A stretch of DNA of 6,268 bases. Origin: Clostridiaceae bacterium (GTDB lineage Bacteria > Bacillota_A > Clostridia > Acetivibrionales > Acetivibrionaceae). Position 1 is the first letter of the stretch. Each line of letters opens with the position of its first letter. Positions 5,573 through 6,268 of the stretch are shown here, piece by piece. Position numbers and translations under genes: made by a program. The stretch covers positions 1 to 6,268 of the forward strand of contig JAAZCB010000734.1 in assembly GCA_012513545.1 (NCBI GenBank). The letters are read 5' to 3'. The notes under the pieces were generated by a model. It was not told the DNA's origin, made no database searches, and saw nothing but the letters and a program-made list of their open reading frames with translations.

Positions 5573-6268
5573 TAAGATTGCAATATCAGGATTTAGAGGT
5601 GTGAAAAAACAGGCGGAACTGGATTTAAACGGGAAATCTGTTTTACTATATGGGGATAATGGCACTGGAAAAAGCACTATTGCTGATGCAATTGAATGGT
5701 TTTACTATGAAAAGGTTAAACATCTGAGCAATGAAGAAATTGGCAGAGACGGTAAAGAGGCGTTACGCAATGCATATATTGAAGATTCAGAACCTGCTTC
5801 AATCAACATTGATTTATCTTCTAACAATTTATCTAACAATAAAGAACTAAATCTAAAAAAGGGGAAACTCGTAATTGAAAACTCCAGTGATGAAGCTGAT
5901 TTTTTGTCATATATTGAAAAGTCGAGAGATGAAAACTTAATATTACGTTATCAAGATTTAAGAAACTTTGTTGATTCCACTAAAACAGATAAACTTAAAT
6001 ATTTTTCGGATATTATTGGATTTTCAGAAGTTACAAAAGTTAAAGATGTTATTAAGAAATCATTTAATGCTATCAAATCCGAAATTCGAAACGGGGGTTA
6101 TGAAAATCAAAGACAAGCACAGCAAAAAACATTATTAGAAAGTATTGGAGAAAATATTTATACTGATAATCAATTATTTGATAAAATTAATGAATTGATA
6201 AAGCCTTTAAAAACGGGAATTTTAGTTAAAAATATTTCAGATATAGAGACAGTAATTGAAAGAATAAA
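5556..6268 (+). CDS. SMC/Rad50-like AAA ATPase, N-terminal part (runs off the window)
   Basis: Partial gene, open from ATG 5556 to the right edge, giving 237 complete codons with no stop. The product begins with a RecF/SMC-type opening, INKIAISGFRGVKKQAELD, then Walker A GDNGTGKST (33-41) followed by IADAIEWF, typical of SMC-like ATPases that bind DNA ends or branched DNA. LRYQDLRNFV (about 130-139) sits where the Q-loop and the start of the coiled coil are expected, followed by DKLKYFSDIIGFSEV, common to this group. Residues from about 160 are charged and helical and probably begin the coiled-coil arm. Walker B, the signature motif and any C-terminal effector domain lie beyond the window, so the subfamily cannot be decided. 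It could be the sensor of a separate ATPase-based defence module with the 62-residue protein, or part of the same operon-wide system. The start is set by a strong Shine-Dalgarno site. Confidence 0.85.
   Translation, partial: MKTRINKIAISGFRGVKKQAELDLNGKSVLLYGDNGTGKSTIADAIEWFYYEKVKHLSNEEIGRDGKEALRNAYIEDSEPASINIDLSSNNLSNNKELNLKKGKLVIENSSDEADFLSYIEKSRDENLILRYQDLRNFVDSTKTDKLKYFSDIIGFSEVTKVKDVIKKSFNAIKSEIRNGGYENQRQAQQKTLLESIGENIYTDNQLFDKINELIKPLKTGILVKNISDIETVIERI

Overview
The window is a compact, low-GC, single-strand accessory region. It reads as one polycistronic defence operon on the + strand. The organism cannot be named from sequence alone. An AT-rich Bacteroidota-type genome fits best: base composition is low, most starts have no Shine-Dalgarno sequence, and A-rich stretches sit directly before starts (A10 before the ATG at 4919). 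This is inference from style, not from a marker gene.

Layout, left to right: an Eco57I/TaqI-like N6-adenine DNA methyltransferase (12-1616); a SIR2-family NADase-like protein (1629-2924); a HerA/DUF87 ATPase (2911-4691) broken by a one-base frameshift just after its P-loop; a 73-residue KTSC-domain protein (4688-4909); a 150-residue GIY-YIG nuclease-like protein (4919-5371); a 62-residue charged hypothetical protein (5384-5572); and the N-terminal 237 residues of an SMC/Rad50-like AAA ATPase that runs off the right edge (5556-6268). At the left edge, two frames end within the first 25 bases, so an upstream gene may overlap the methyltransferase start.

The genes overlap by 4, 14 or 17 bases or are separated by 9-12 bases. 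No gap exceeds 12 bases, and there is no room for internal terminators or ordinary intergenic promoters, so co-transcription is very likely. The SIR2 plus HerA pair is the recognised core of an anti-phage system (SIR2-HerA, also called Nezha), in which the two proteins form a large complex that depletes NAD+ and degrades DNA on infection. What stands out is the setting: a modification methyltransferase upstream, and KTSC, GIY-YIG, small-protein and SMC-like ATPase genes downstream. These could be one enlarged system in which methylation marks self DNA and the nuclease and ATPases act on non-self DNA, or several modules stacked in a defence island. The sequence alone cannot decide.

The HerA reading frame is interrupted within the ATPase core. 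As written, the SIR2-HerA module should not make an intact ATPase unless the ribosome shifts frame or the base is an assembly error. The downstream genes look intact.
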